Shown: positions 53,760 through 64,000 of the stretch, piece after piece
How positions within the stretch are numbered: the first letter of the stretch is position 1
Layout of the letters: each line of letters begins with the position of its first letter
NCBI GenBank assembly: GCA_019096155.1
Contig: JAHCVI010000001.1
Coordinates: 14,843,243-14,907,242, forward strand
Origin: Staphylotrichum longicolle
Taxonomy: Eukaryota; Ascomycota; Sordariomycetes; Sordariales; Chaetomiaceae
Length of the DNA stretch: 64,000 bases
Reading direction: 5' to 3'
Position numbers and translations under genes: made by a program
The notes under the pieces: model-generated
The model's database searches: none
Told to the model about the DNA's origin: nothing
What the model saw: the letters and a program-made list of their open reading frames with translations, nothing else

Positions 53760-55362
53760 CTACTCCCCGTCTCCCAAATCCTTCTCCGCAAACCCAATCC
53801 TCCCCCCACCCACATCAAAGACCGCATACACGGCCTTCAGAAACACATCCCCAAAGATCCCAAACTCGTAATCCCACTCCTGCAACCCGCCCATACACCG
53901 CCCCGCATCGTCCGGCATGACCGTGTAATTCATAAACCGGCCCGGCACGCGCGCCACAAACCCGTTCTCAAACCCGACCTCAAAGTCCGGCAGTTCCCCT
54001 CCTCCCCTTCCCTCTCCTCCTCCCCATCCTTCTTGCGAGCCGGACTCTTCTGGATGATGATCCTCCTCCAGCTGGCACGGGAACGTCCAGATCCCGCCCA
54101 CCGTCCAGTTCTGCTTCGCGCCCGGCACCGACGAGTAGTACAGCTCCGTCATGTCCCTGTTGAGCAGCAGCAGCGTGGTGCCCGTGTCGGCGATGGCGGT
54201 GAAGTTGGCCAGGTACCAGTCCGCCTGCCCCTCCACGTGGATGCCCGTGTACGCAAACTCCCAGAACTGCGCCCCCTGGACCAGAGGGGTGTAGTGGATC
54301 TGGCTGTCGGCCTTGCAGCGCGCCGGGTCGATGTAGCCGAACGTGTAGGCGCCGGCCGAGGAGTGGTGGCGGAGGTCGGTGGTGAAAAGCGGGGCGGCGA
54401 GGTGCGGGAGGAGGAGGGAGAGGACGGTGGGTTGGAGGGGCGTGGTTTGCGAGGGGAGGCCGTAGGCCAGGCCGAAGATGCCGTCGATGAACGGGTCGGC
54501 GGTCAGGGAGGGGGAGGCGGAGATGCAGGATTCGAGGGGCGCGGAGAAGGGGATGGTCGCGAGGGAGAGGGTATCCTGGAAGGGGTGTTAGTGAGTTTGT
54601 GTGGTGAGGAGGGGAGGCGAGGGGGGGGGGGTGGCTTACGTTGTAGACGTTGCCCCAGGCGCGGCTGCCGTCGCCTACGCAGGTTGAGTGTGTTAGTGAG
54701 TGGTAAGAAGATCAGGGTGGTTGTGGTGGCGATAGGCGTGCACTTGCCGTAAGTGATGATCCAGGTGGTGTTTGCAACCTTTTGCGCGGTCGAGGAGTCT
54801 TGGATGCGGAAGACGGTGCGGTTCCCAGCGACTTCAGGGAGTGTGTCGTTTGAGTACACCCAGCTGCGCCTGTCAGTAACCGTGTGCTCTTCTGGTGGGA
54901 GATACTTACACATCTGATGACCCCGTGTCAAGATCAACGTTTAGCCACTGTAATGGAGTGCCGAATCCAACTCGGCTCAGGTACTCCCGGTCGTTGGTGA
55001 CCGTGTCGGCGTTGACGTCGCCCTTGCCGACTTACGGGATGCGAGTCAGCATCCCACGCACAACAAACCCTGGACAGGGTGAAGACTGGCTCACCATCTC
55101 CTCTCATCGCCGCAAGAGATTTGGTCAATTCTTTTGGCACTTTGGCGCCCCATTTCTTCAGCGCACGTGCATACGCTACTGGACCGTTGGGCGCGTAGTC
55201 TGGGTTCCGCGGCAGGTCGAGGGTGACAGACCGCTTGACAATGTTTTGATGGCTGTGGATGCCATGTTTGTTGGTGATGGTGTGAGGGATGCGGATCGCG
55301 GTCGCGAAGGAGCTGCAGAGAAGCAGGTACGAGACTAGGAGATTAAAGAGTGGTCCTGACAT
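53760..55362 (-). CDS. Secreted pepsin-like aspartic protease (A1 family)
   Basis: Five exons (55362-55095, 55030-54910, 54863-54748, 54674-54640, 54575-53760) give 451 residues. The signal peptide is MSGPLFNLLVSYLLLCSSFATA; a propeptide with a KR site follows (NIVKR). The two catalytic motifs are DTGSSDV (first Asp, split by the 46-bp second intron) and ADTGTT. Intron 3 (54675-54747) uses a GC donor (TACG|GCAAGT), and splicing restores ITYGDGS, the conserved flap region. The fourth intron contains a G-run on the plus strand (about 54621-54631). A Gly/Glu-rich insertion sits in the C-terminal lobe after PCQLEEDHH. Fungal enzymes of this type digest proteins in acidic surroundings. No GPI-anchor tail is seen. 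Confidence 0.9.
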
Positions 55363-56525
55363 TGTCACGGTGCGTGTTTATGCTGTGCTGAATGCGATGC
55401 AGAAGGTGTCTATGTTTTGCTCAACTCTGGACGCAGGAAGCAAAGCGCGGTGTCAAAGTAGATGCGAGGTAAATAAAGGTAAACAGAAAACAAGCCTGAG
55501 CTGGATGGGGGCTGGGTGTGTTGGAGGAGGTGGGTCTGAGCCATGTGAAAGGGCTGCACATGAGGACAGGGTACACGAGTGAGCCCATGCTTTCACGCGT
55601 CTTGGGACGGATACATGCACATACACAGTAAACCACCCGGACCCTAAACTCGTGGTCTGGGCCAGGTGGTAGGATACCTAGCTGGTCGTCCTGACATTGA
55701 GGTTGTGGGCTCGAGCGCTGTCCCAGATATTGAAGGTACCTGTACATTGTGGCACCAACCGAATTTCACTGAACTCGTTCCAGACACAATGTTGTGGGAG
55801 ATTTGGAAGTGGTGTTCAGGGGATGGACAAAGGGCAAGCAAGAATGGGCTAAGACAGCAATGAGGTTTCACAGAGACTCTGTTTGCAACTGAATCAGTCT
55901 TCACTATAGAACCGGGGCAGAGGTTACCTGACATGCTACGAACAGCGCAATATCTGGGTTTTCAGATACGGTTACCATTGGGCTATCTCGGACAGATCCG
56001 TGTAAAACTTTTGAACCTACCTCAACTTGATACATTTAAACGGTTACACGACATCAGATCGTGACATGACACAAGATCCCCTGCCACCGCCGAGCAAGCC
56101 AGAGTTGGCAAACAACGGTCATGTGGACGTGCGTGTAATCTGAGTTGCACAGATTCAGGCACCTATCCGGACGTGCACCAAAACACGTCAAGTGAATGAT
56201 TGCTGATGCATGTGTCAAAAAAGGTCCCCCTATTCAGGGGTAACCAACCCTCTACCAACCTGGTGTCCCTTGCATCAAAGATCGTTCATATGTTCATGCG
56301 GCCGGGTGCATCTCAACGTTGAAGCCAAAAGGCCTGCGGCCCTAAACCGCACAATTGGTTGGACGAAGTCCACTTGTTGTTCCATGCAAACAGGGCCGTT
56401 TGTTGTTATCTTGACAATTTCATTAGTTTTGGCTGCCATTATCCGCGCTAGTCCTTCACGTCGCGGTGATATTTCGTGAACAACCCACGGTCAAAAGACG
56501 GCCCCTAGGACATTTGGGCGCGAGT
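55363..56525. other. Intergenic, no gene seen
   Basis: About 1.16 kb upstream of the protease gene and downstream of the O-methyltransferase gene. Short frames only; no repeat recognised. Confidence 0.5.
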
Positions 56526-57826
56526 TCAGGAAACCTCAGCCTCGACAATGCTATCCGTCCCCTGGACAGTCCGCCAGATCTTGACTACTCTCAAGCCCAC
56601 ACTCTCGACAAGATCGCGCCACTGCTCCTCAGTCCGCTCCGCCGCGGCCAGGAACGCCATCATGGTGATATCCAACACTGTCACGCGGGCCGATGGCCGT
56701 TCGCTGCTCACCACATGCTCGTGGATCAGCAACCTGGAATACCCTTTTTCCATGGCCGGCACCAACTGCTGCAGAATCTGTCGAGCCGTCTCGTCCGGCC
56801 AGTCGTGCAGCACAGTGTGCATGAAGTACGCCCGGGCGCCCTTGACGCTGTCTGGGTAGGGGTTGAAAAAGTCATGCGTCTGCACGATGATGGCGCTCCC
56901 GCCCTCGAACTCCACGTCGACATCCTTGAGCATTTCAGGCAGGTCCAATAAGACAAGACTGCCAGCCGGCACATGCCCCCGGTGCGTCGCGAGGAATTTC
57001 TTCAGGTCGTGACCTTTACCGCCACCGACGTCAACGACGAGTGGCCTGGTCTGAGTTGGACGCGCCTCGGCCGCCGCGATGATGGTTTCGGTTGGGTAGA
57101 CGTCCACCCAGGGCATCAGGTTGCTCTGGGAGTGAATTACCATGGCGTCGTTAAAGTCGGACCTCAGCAGCGGGTTTGACTGGATGAAGTCGAAGAGGTT
57201 GCCAGGCTGGCCGCGCCAGAACTGCAAGTTGCAATCGTTGCAGTCGGTCGGATTTCTGTAGTTCGTCTTCTTGAGGTAGGATGGCAGAGCGACAAACCCG
57301 GGGCCCATGACCTCATGGTAGGTGGCGCCGTACAAGCATGCAAAGGGAGGATTTCCTGTCAGCGCCTTGGCCCAGGGGGTGCGCGCATATGTGTCGTGGC
57401 CGACCTCAGTCACGAGGCATTGTCCCGCAAGAGCGCGCATCATCCGTCCTATGCAGACAAAGTCATTTAGATGTTACGGATGTAGACTGACTCTGGAGAC
57501 ATACTGATGAGCAGCGCGTCAGCTCCTGTCAAGTTTTCAAGCTGGCTGCAGGTGATGGGTTCACCGCCGGCCTCTGCCCATTTCGTAAAGACTCCCGCGT
57601 CGCTAAGCGTCTTGATACAGGCATTGATGGCGGGGTTCACCCAGTTGTGGTCCCAGGCGATGTCCCACGGCGATTTGTGTCTCCTGAAGGCTTCAAAAAT
57701 GGCGTCCCTCGCACGAATTCGCTCGGCATCGTTGGCAAAGGACGTGGCATCGATACCCTTGAGGTTACTGATGAGCTGATCTGCCGTCGTCATCGTGGGA
57801 GACGATGTTGGACTCTGTGGTCCCAT
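56526..57826 (-). CDS. O-methyltransferase (class II SAM-dependent, secondary-metabolite type)
   Basis: Two exons (57826-57505 and 57448-56526) with a 56-bp intron (57449-57504, GTATGT...ATAG) give 414 residues. The N-terminal half is a winged-helix dimerisation domain (SQLENLTGADALLIRRMMRALA across the junction); the C-terminal half has the SAM motif VVDVGGGKGHDL, an acidic LLDLPEM loop, the catalytic VLHDWPDE histidine region and a LLIHEHVV block. This is the fungal PF00891 family that methylates hydroxyls of polyketides and phenolics. No polyketide synthase lies in the window. A second ATG eleven codons downstream (57793) is an alternative start. Confidence 0.9.
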
Positions 57827-58542
57827 TGCACCGAGAAAAACACGCCGTTGACCTCCGGTGACCCCTTATATCCCTTTGGCTTAGCTCCAGCATCGCGTGT
57901 TCTTGGCGGTCCCAGGAGCATTCTTTCCGGCTGTTCCCCCCCCCGCCCCTTGACTAGTAGTGCCCTGCAACTGCTGCTCTTCCGCGTTCCTAGCCGTTCT
58001 CAGCCCATTGAGTCGCAGTGCAATTGGCTAGACGGCTATTGCAATGTCAGGTGTCGGTTTTAGCTGGCCATGAATATGGGCGCTTGTGCTGTGTGGGTGG
58101 TGTCAAGGTGGTGTAAGAGCTTGGTATGATGTCAGGTGGTGGAGGAGCTTCTCGTCGACCTCTGTTAATACGGATAGGGCGGGGATGGCTCTGGGCTTGG
58201 CTTCTTGGGGGTGTAAAATGGGCATGGTGCTGCAAGACTGGCAACCTGTTGGTCATGACAACGCTCGGAACATGCGCAACTTTGTCCGAACTATACCAAA
58301 GCCGGTCACCCCACGAGGCCCTGGGAATAAAATCATTTAAGAGCGGAACAATAAGATAAGAAAACACGCTGTAATTCGATGCCTGTGAAACAACAAAGCG
58401 TTCATCGTTGAGGCTGCACATAGACGAGCCCAAATTCATCATGGTTTTCTTTCGTCTCCTTCGTAATTGCCACGTTTAACCGTGATCTCTACTTGTTTTC
58501 GGCTCCAAGCTCTCCATGTAGGTCCTTGTTGGAGCAATCCGT
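57827..58542. other. Intergenic, no gene seen
   Basis: Between the O-methyltransferase start and the arginase-family stop, both on the minus strand. A C-rich run lies near 57940. No gene supported. Confidence 0.5.
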
Positions 58543-59499
58543 TCAAACTTGAAAGATGCCTCGTTTCTTCAGCCCATTCAGTACTCTCTCTACAGCACTG
58601 ACAGCCACGCCCGCCAGCTTCTGCGCCGAGTCGTCCCCGTCGCACAGCGGATCAAACGACGCAATGGTGAAGGCCAGGGGTATCGTCTGCTCCGAGATGG
58701 CCTCCATGCAGCCCGCCAGATCTTCCGCCAAAAGGCCACCCGAGCAAGCGAACTCGTTTGCCTTGCCCAGCGCAGCGTCAAGCACATCCACGTCAAGATG
58801 AACCAACGAAGCCGTATCATGGCCCTCAAATCTCTTACCCAGCTCCTTGCGCAGTCCAGCTGCGAAGTCAACCTTCTTTGTCGCATCACCCCACACGACC
58901 CCCATGTCCGAATCCTGCACGCGCGCCCTCTCCAACTCATTCACATCCCGCATCCCACAGTGCACCACCTTCCTCAACAGCGTAGGCCGGAACCCTGGCA
59001 CTGTGCCCACCAACGCCTTCCAGCACTCGCCCGCCATGATGGCAATCCCTTGGCTGTCAAAGTACCCGCTCACCACCGTGTCAGGAACGTTGTAGTCGTC
59101 ATGAGCGTCAAACCACACGCAGCCCAGGGCGTCGTCGCTGGCCCCCTTCAAATCATCCGATGCCCACAGCCCGGCAGCCACGCCCACGCTGGTGCAGCAG
59201 TTCCCCGCGAGCACAATGGGGAATGAGGATTGATTGCGCGCGGCAGTGATGGCGACCGAGATGCGGCGCAGGAGCTCAAAAAGAGCGCCAATGTCGCCCT
59301 CAAAGTCGTCGGCCACGGGGGGAATTTCGATCTCGCGCACTGGGATGTTCAACTTTTGGAGGAGGGCGAGGAGACCGCCGGGCGATTTGACGTAGTCGGG
59401 TCCTTCGCTCACACGGCTGCGGTGGATGGGGCTTGCGCGGAGGCCGACATGGTAAGGGGAGGTGATGATGGTGACGGAGGTGAGAGGTTTAGGAGACAT
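58543..59499 (-). CDS. Arginase/ureohydrolase-family protein
   Basis: An intronless gene of 318 residues. It has the ureohydrolase fold: the metal-binding DAHDD (in WFDAHDDYN) and DVD (in HLDVDVLD) motifs are intact. The first metal ligand, usually in GGDH, is here GNCC, so one manganese-site histidine is missing; several uncharacterised arginase-family proteins share a GNC motif at this place. The C-terminal SFDPLCDGDD block is normal. Reaction unknown: probably a C-N hydrolase on a guanidine or amidine-like compound, or a one-metal variant. The start is the ATG at 59499. It follows the O-methyltransferase on the same strand at a distance too long for co-transcription to be presumed. Confidence 0.8.
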   Translation of the reverse strand: MSPKPLTSVTIITSPYHVGLRASPIHRSRVSEGPDYVKSPGGLLALLQKLNIPVREIEIPPVADDFEGDIGALFELLRRISVAITAARNQSSFPIVLAGNCCTSVGVAAGLWASDDLKGASDDALGCVWFDAHDDYNVPDTVVSGYFDSQGIAIMAGECWKALVGTVPGFRPTLLRKVVHCGMRDVNELERARVQDSDMGVVWGDATKKVDFAAGLRKELGKRFEGHDTASLVHLDVDVLDAALGKANEFACSGGLLAEDLAGCMEAISEQTIPLAFTIASFDPLCDGDDSAQKLAGVAVSAVERVLNGLKKRGIFQV

Positions 59500-59869
59500 G
59501 GTAAGCGTTCAAATGCTTGTGTGCTGAGGGTGTGGAGTTTGGGTTGGACTTGTTCCTCGCTGGGGCTGACAGAGGCGGGGAAGGATTCATCACTAAACTC
59601 TCGGCGGCCATGATATAGGGGCGGCGCACACCGATGACTCACGATGCCGTTCCCACGATGCTGACTCCCATTGTGATCCACTTCAGTGCACGACAGTTCG
59701 TGACTTCTTCTGGGTCCACTGCATGTTATAAGTGATAGGGTTTCTCAACCACTAGCTCTTCACCTGCCACAGTCATTAAATGTCAAGCATCGTGTCAATC
59801 TCGGCCGCAATTCGCTCCGGCTTACCCTCCTCTCAGAGCTGAACCAAGCCAAGAAGGCAAATCGACACA
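59500..59869. other. Divergent promoter region, no gene seen
   Basis: Short spacer between the arginase-family gene and the F-box gene. Nothing specific seen. Confidence 0.5.
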
Positions 59870-61187
59870 ATGGGCAAGGGCAAGGGTAAAAACAAGTCTC
59901 ACAAAGCACCTCGGCGCGGCCCGAACCAACCTCCCAACCGACTTCCGAAAAACCCCCAAACCCCCATTACCGACATCGCCCTCACCACCTATGAACTTCT
60001 CGAAGGCATCCTACTCCTGGTCGACGAACGCACCCTACTCGTCTCCGCTCAGCGCGTCTGCACCCACTGGCACCGCATCATCACGACATCCGTTCGCCTC
60101 CAACGACGCCTCTTCTTCCTCCCCTCCCCCTCTCCCACTCCGGCCCCCACAACCCTCCCCCTCAACCTTGTCCCCGACCCAAAACCCCACCTCCGCCCAA
60201 ACCCCCTCCTCCAGCACGCCTTCCCCTGCCTCTTCCCGCCACCCGAGATCACGAACCCCCCAACCTGCCCGCAACCCGACTCCCCCACCCCCTCCCTAAC
60301 ACCCCAGGGCCCTCAGGCCCCTGCCTCGGCCCCTACCCCGTCGAGCACAACCTCCTCCCCCCCTGCTCCGGCTTCATCGGCGCCCGCTACACGCCCTTCA
60401 CCACCGCGCCCACCGACCCCGTCCCGCGCGGCTACAGCCACGGCGACCACGCCGGCTCCCGCCGCCGCCGCCCGCCGCCCCAGCCCGACTCCTCCACCGA
60501 CCCCCCGACCATCCAGCGTGACTACGTGCCCCCGCTGCTCGACGAGCGCTACCGGCGCGAGCTGCACCACGCCTGCGCCCGCCGCGGCGCCAGCTGGCGC
60601 CGCATGCTCCTCTCCGACCCGCCCGTGACCGTCGTCGGGCGGGTCGGGTCTGAGGTCGACCTGCGGCCGGGCGGCGAGCCGTGGCGGAGGAAGGGGTTTC
60701 TGGTGGTGATTCCGAGGGTTTGAGGATGGGGGAGTTCTACGACGCCGTGTTTGACGTCAATTGGCGGGGGCGCCGGCGGTGAAGGTCGGCGGGTGGTGGA
60801 CGTGGAAGGCTGCGCGGGGCGTGGGTGGCGTGGCGCGGGACGCGGGCGATGGGGGGGGTGCAGGCATCGGGAAGGGAGGCGGTGGTGGACGGGACGGGGG
60901 ATGGGGTGGGGGGGTTGGCGGGCGCGGATCTGGTGCTGGGTGAGTATGATTGGCAGGAGGGGGACGGTTGGGTGGACTGCGCGGACCATGTGATGGGGCG
61001 GCTGGGACGGTTGTGTTTCCAGACCCAGGAGTGCTGGAGTCGTAGAGATAAGCGCGTGTATCAGTGTGAGGAGTACCGCGCAAGGGAGAGGCTGTGGCTG
61101 CCGCCGGCTCCGCGTCGTGCGCCGGTGGTGATGCGTCGGGAGCCTCAGTGGGATGATTCGGATGAATCTGAGGATTCGGATGGTTGA
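59870..61187 (+). pseudogene. F-box protein gene, frame-disrupted
   Basis: The frame from ATG 59870 starts with a basic tail (MGKGKGKNKSHKAPRRG) and a good F-box (TTYELLEGILLLVDERTLL...VCTHWHRIITT), then NPLLQHAFPCLF, all typical of fungal F-box proteins. After about 60310 the recognisable sequence moves to another frame (CLGPYPVEHN, later GASWRRMLLSDPPVTVV), then stops at 60723. The next family motif, GLRMGEFYDAVFDV, overlaps in a third frame, and a final piece (GADLVLGEYDW...YQCEEYRAR) ends at 61187. No GT donor fits the first shift. F-box proteins link targets to SCF ubiquitin ligases. Either several indels broke the gene or the highly GC-rich stretch contains base-count errors. Confidence 0.55.
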
Positions 61188-61578
61188 GATGATACAGGTG
61201 ACTCGGAAAATTTGGAGAACACAGAGAAAGGAGGTGTGTAATCCCTGACCCGCCATCTTGAGCGGGACGAGTGTGTACGATGAGCGACGGCAGGCGCCAT
61301 GTCACCGGATCCGCTTGATTGTATTTGACGGTTTTGAAACTTGTGATGTATTGCACTGTCCAGAAAAAATCCTAAGGTTTCCAGAAAAGGTGTGAGTGAA
61401 ACAAGCACGAGTTGAAGTTGTATGGAAAAAAATTGAACGTGTATGAAAAGAACAGCAGTATAGGGACACCTTGATTGGAACCTTTCAGATGCCATGTCCC
61501 CCTTTCACAGTGTCCCTTCCCATTGGATCCGCCATGACTCTTCTTCCACTGAGATGGGAGATTTCGATCTGACAACCC
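61188..61578. other. Intergenic between convergent genes, no gene seen
   Basis: 3' flanks of the F-box gene and the zinc-finger gene. Nothing recognised. Confidence 0.5.
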
Positions 61579-62418
61579 TTAAACGGTAGAAAGTTTCGTA
61601 AAGGCAGACGTGATGTCGTCAAGTTCGTCACCAGCCCAAACCTGATCTTGTGACGTTTCTGAGTCTTCTTCCGCCCCAGTAGCCGCCAGTCGACTGTCGA
61701 TACCCTCCTTCATGTCATCTTTGTCGTGTTTCGCAGAGCTCGAGTTGGTCTGGGAGGCCTTCCCACTCTCTGCCGTCCGGTTTGTCTTTACAGAATCTGC
61801 ACTCTTCCAGCCCCTGAATAGGGGCTTCAGCTCTTCCTTGGTATCGTGAGGTTGAGTCTTGTTTCTGACGTGAGAAGACTGAGACTTTCCCGTTGGCTCG
61901 GCCTTGGACCCAGGAGGGTCCCAACTGTTGCTTGGAGCCCGCACGGAATAGGGGTGGGCAGGAGACTCAACAAAGTGCTCGCCCAGACTCCTCGGATCCG
62001 GGAATGTGATGTCGCACTTGGTGCATTTGGCCGTTTTGGATGTACCTGGGAAGGGGCGCTCCCGGCTTCTGTCTGCCTTGTCTGCCCAGTCTCTTGGAGG
62101 TAATGGCGAGAAAGCGGAAGTATAATCCGATTTGCGCGGTTTGGGTTTGTTGCTTGGCTGAGGAAGCACTCTTGGAGTCTGTTGGTGGCGGTTCATGGAG
62201 CTTGGATGGCGGTTCTGGGGCTGTTGATTGCGGCTCTGAGCACTGGGATGGCGGGGTCGCGGTTCGCTTCTTGATCGGTAAGCCTCAGGCGGAGGAATGA
62301 AGGCCCAAGGTGTAGACCTGGTCGGGTCAAAAGGGACATCACAGCTCATCAAGTGGACCTCTAGGGCCCTGTAGGAGACAAAGAGGGAGTGACATCTGAA
62401 GCATATGGCCTCTTCCAT
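61579..62418 (-). CDS. Zinc-finger protein with two atypical C2H2/C2HC fingers
   Basis: An intronless gene of 279 residues. Finger 1 at the N-terminus is CFRCHSLFVSYRALEVHLMSC (C-x2-C-x12-H-x4-C, a C2HC variant). Finger 2 near residue 131 is CTKCDITFPDPRSLGEHFV...H (C-x2-C-x12-H-x6-H). Between them is a Pro/Arg/Gln-rich, probably disordered region. The C-terminus is acidic and ends DELDDITSAFTKLSTV. Fingers of this kind bind nucleic acid or protein; there is no linker typical of DNA-binding finger arrays. No close family recognised. The start is the first ATG, directly before finger 1. Confidence 0.7.
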   Translation of the reverse strand: MEEAICFRCHSLFVSYRALEVHLMSCDVPFDPTRSTPWAFIPPPEAYRSRSEPRPRHPSAQSRNQQPQNRHPSSMNRHQQTPRVLPQPSNKPKPRKSDYTSAFSPLPPRDWADKADRSRERPFPGTSKTAKCTKCDITFPDPRSLGEHFVESPAHPYSVRAPSNSWDPPGSKAEPTGKSQSSHVRNKTQPHDTKEELKPLFRGWKSADSVKTNRTAESGKASQTNSSSAKHDKDDMKEGIDSRLAATGAEEDSETSQDQVWAGDELDDITSAFTKLSTV

Positions 62419-63690
62419 GGTTGCTGCGCATGGGAATGGCAGCGAGATAGGAGTTGCATCAAACGGATCTTGAGAAGGAGGGTTTTACCCATGAGAAGGG
62501 GGTGGCATCATCCCAAGCGGGGTAATGGGCCTCACTGCAGAGCCAGGAAAGCTTGTGTAACACAAGATAACCTGTGAGAAGCTGCTTTGCTTACACCTAG
62601 GTAACGGATTGGATCCGATTTGACTTGGGGCCAGAAGTGGGCTAGCTGACAGCGCGGGGGATGCCGGGAGGGTAACGCACCATTGACGGCGTAGCACGAA
62701 CTGATCGCGCTCAAATATTTGCTACCAGCATCCACAAAATGCAGGCAGCAAATCTTCTTATGGCTGGGTGATATGGTAGTTAGGTCAGGCTTCAATATCC
62801 TGCTGCGTTGCGCTCTCTCGCCATGTCCGATACCGAACCAAGTACACGCACGCTGGTGGTCAGGGAGAGGGAAATATTATCGGCGACACACTATGTAGTC
62901 GGGAGCATCTCTGCCGTTAGCTTATCTCACGAGATTTCATGATTACAATTCTACACTGTTCTCGCTTTAAATAACCGGAGAATATACCGAGGGCAAACTC
63001 CGCAGAGAAACGACGAAGAGATGAACGCTGCGTCCAACCCATTATGGGTTCAAAGATATAGCCAAGCCTGTAATGCTAATTACCATTTCAGCTCGCCGGC
63101 GTAAGATGAAGAGTCAATAGATAATCTAAGATGTGCCTTCTTTGACCGAGGCACACTTGGCGTTCAGCCTCACACGACTATGGAAAGTTGTGATTGTTCG
63201 GAGTTCGGAACAAGAAAGTAGGAGCTTGTAGTCGTACAACCTAGAATCAATTCACCAGCCCCTCAAATGAGTAGCATCAAACAAACTAACCGGGTCCCGG
63301 GAACGGGCCGAGGAAGCTCAGTCGATTGGAATCTGCCGTGCCATTTCTTCCGGTCTGGCCGGGGTCAGGATCTATTTCCCATGCGGCACACTCGGCAGTT
63401 CACTCGCGGCGATCTCGTGCACCACCTTGCGCGTGTATCAATATCCCCCAATTGCTCTTCATCTGGATATTTGCAACCACCACGTTGTGGGCCGGCTGCG
63501 AGTTATTGGGCGGGACTAGATTCAGGGGTAAACGCTTCTCCTCACGGCTACTCCTCACGGAAGGGTGACACAGAATCTACTCCCGAACGGCTTAGTTTCT
63601 AGAAGGATTTCTGACTTTCTACTTAATAGAGTCTACGTGCCCGCTTCCCCAACCATGTGATGCGGAGAACCACCTGCAGTCTCCAACGCC
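62419..63690. other. Intergenic, no gene seen
   Basis: About 1.27 kb, divergent promoters of the zinc-finger gene and the secreted protein at the right edge. No supported frame, repeat or RNA gene. Confidence 0.5.
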
Positions 63691-64000
63691 ATGGCCGTGC
63701 GTCTCTTCCTCCTGGCTGCTTCGGCAGCCGTGCTTGCTTCTGCTCAGGGTGTCAGTCCGGGCTGCACCGCCAAATCCTTCTCGTATCCGAGCTGGATTAT
63801 TCAGGACGTCAAGCACACCCCGCAGAATGTCACGTTCAGCATCTCTAACCGCGTCACCGATTATGAGGCGAATCTGGCCTGCCAGTACACCAAGACTGGC
63901 CTGAATGCGTGCTCAATTCAGGGAACGCCAGCAGCAAACGACACACTCCAGGTTAGCGTGCTGCGTGAGGACCCAAGGCTTTACATCGTGAAGCAGTCCT
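63691..64000 (+). CDS. Secreted protein, 5' part (truncated by window end)
   Basis: The frame from ATG 63691 stays open to the right edge (103 residues). It starts with a signal peptide (MAVRLFLLAASAAVLASAQG, cleavage near SAQ) and continues with a mature sequence with regularly spaced cysteines (SPGCTAK, LACQY, NACSI) and NVT and NDT glycosylation sites. The segment reads like a beta-rich extracellular domain common in ascomycetes. No family name can be given from this part; the C-terminus is outside the window. Confidence 0.7.
   Translation, partial: MAVRLFLLAASAAVLASAQGVSPGCTAKSFSYPSWIIQDVKHTPQNVTFSISNRVTDYEANLACQYTKTGLNACSIQGTPAANDTLQVSVLREDPRLYIVKQS

Noticed and set aside
1..64000. tRNA genes, rRNA, CRISPR arrays, insertion sequences
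   Set aside because: I looked for T-arm type motifs and spaced identical repeats and found none. CRISPR is not expected in a fungus.

Overview
The window is nuclear DNA of a filamentous ascomycete (Pezizomycotina, probably a Sordariomycete). The evidence is: genes split by short introns (46-173 bp) with GT-AG or GC-AG ends and CTAAC/CTGAC-type branch sites; fungal-only families (HET domains, HeLo-type domains, Zn2Cys6/fungal_trans regulators, F-box proteins); and clear orthologues of fungal housekeeping genes (GPI3/PIG-A, Dbp6, Lhs1). I reconstructed exons by hand from reading frames and splice signals. Reading frame was checked arithmetically across each junction given with coordinates; the regions I could not resolve are named in their entries.

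Layout. 0-12.8 kb: every gene is on the minus strand. These are the 5' part of a HeLo-NACHT NLR, a coiled-coil protein, a kinase-like protein, a HET-domain protein, the housekeeping GPI3, and a HET-like protein with ankyrin repeats. 14-18 kb: a fructosamine-kinase family gene with a 1-nt frameshift and an MFS transporter with a premature stop. 18.9-21.1 kb: two convergent small secreted cysteine-rich proteins with the same seven-cysteine layout. 22.8-26.7 kb: an SDR and a Zn2Cys6 regulator, divergently transcribed around a CGG-N6-CCG palindrome and an array of its half-site. 26.8-29.5 kb: a decayed amidohydrolase and degenerate repeats. 29.7-39.0 kb: a third HET-type gene, then DBP6 and LHS1. 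40.3-45.6 kb: a second Zn2Cys6 regulator with a coiled-coil insert, a bacterial-looking methyltransferase and a membrane protein. 46.6-50.5 kb: a GH43 glycosidase and a HeLo-like/Rho GTPase fusion. 51.8-64 kb: an uncharacterised protein, a secreted aspartic protease, an O-methyltransferase, an arginase-family protein, a broken F-box gene, a zinc-finger protein and the start of a secreted protein.

The main theme is fungal self/non-self recognition and regulated cell death. Five genes in 64 kb carry domains linked to heterokaryon incompatibility or NLR immunity (HeLo-NACHT, two canonical HET proteins, a HET-like/ankyrin protein, and HeLo-like/Rho). The most unusual is the last. Its N-terminal domain, normally found on NLR-type proteins, is joined to a Rho1-like GTPase in which the catalytic glutamine is leucine, the guanine-specificity aspartate is glutamate, and the prenylation CAAX box is missing. 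Several genes are also decaying through TGG-to-TAG changes and frameshifts, consistent with mild RIP or relaxed selection.
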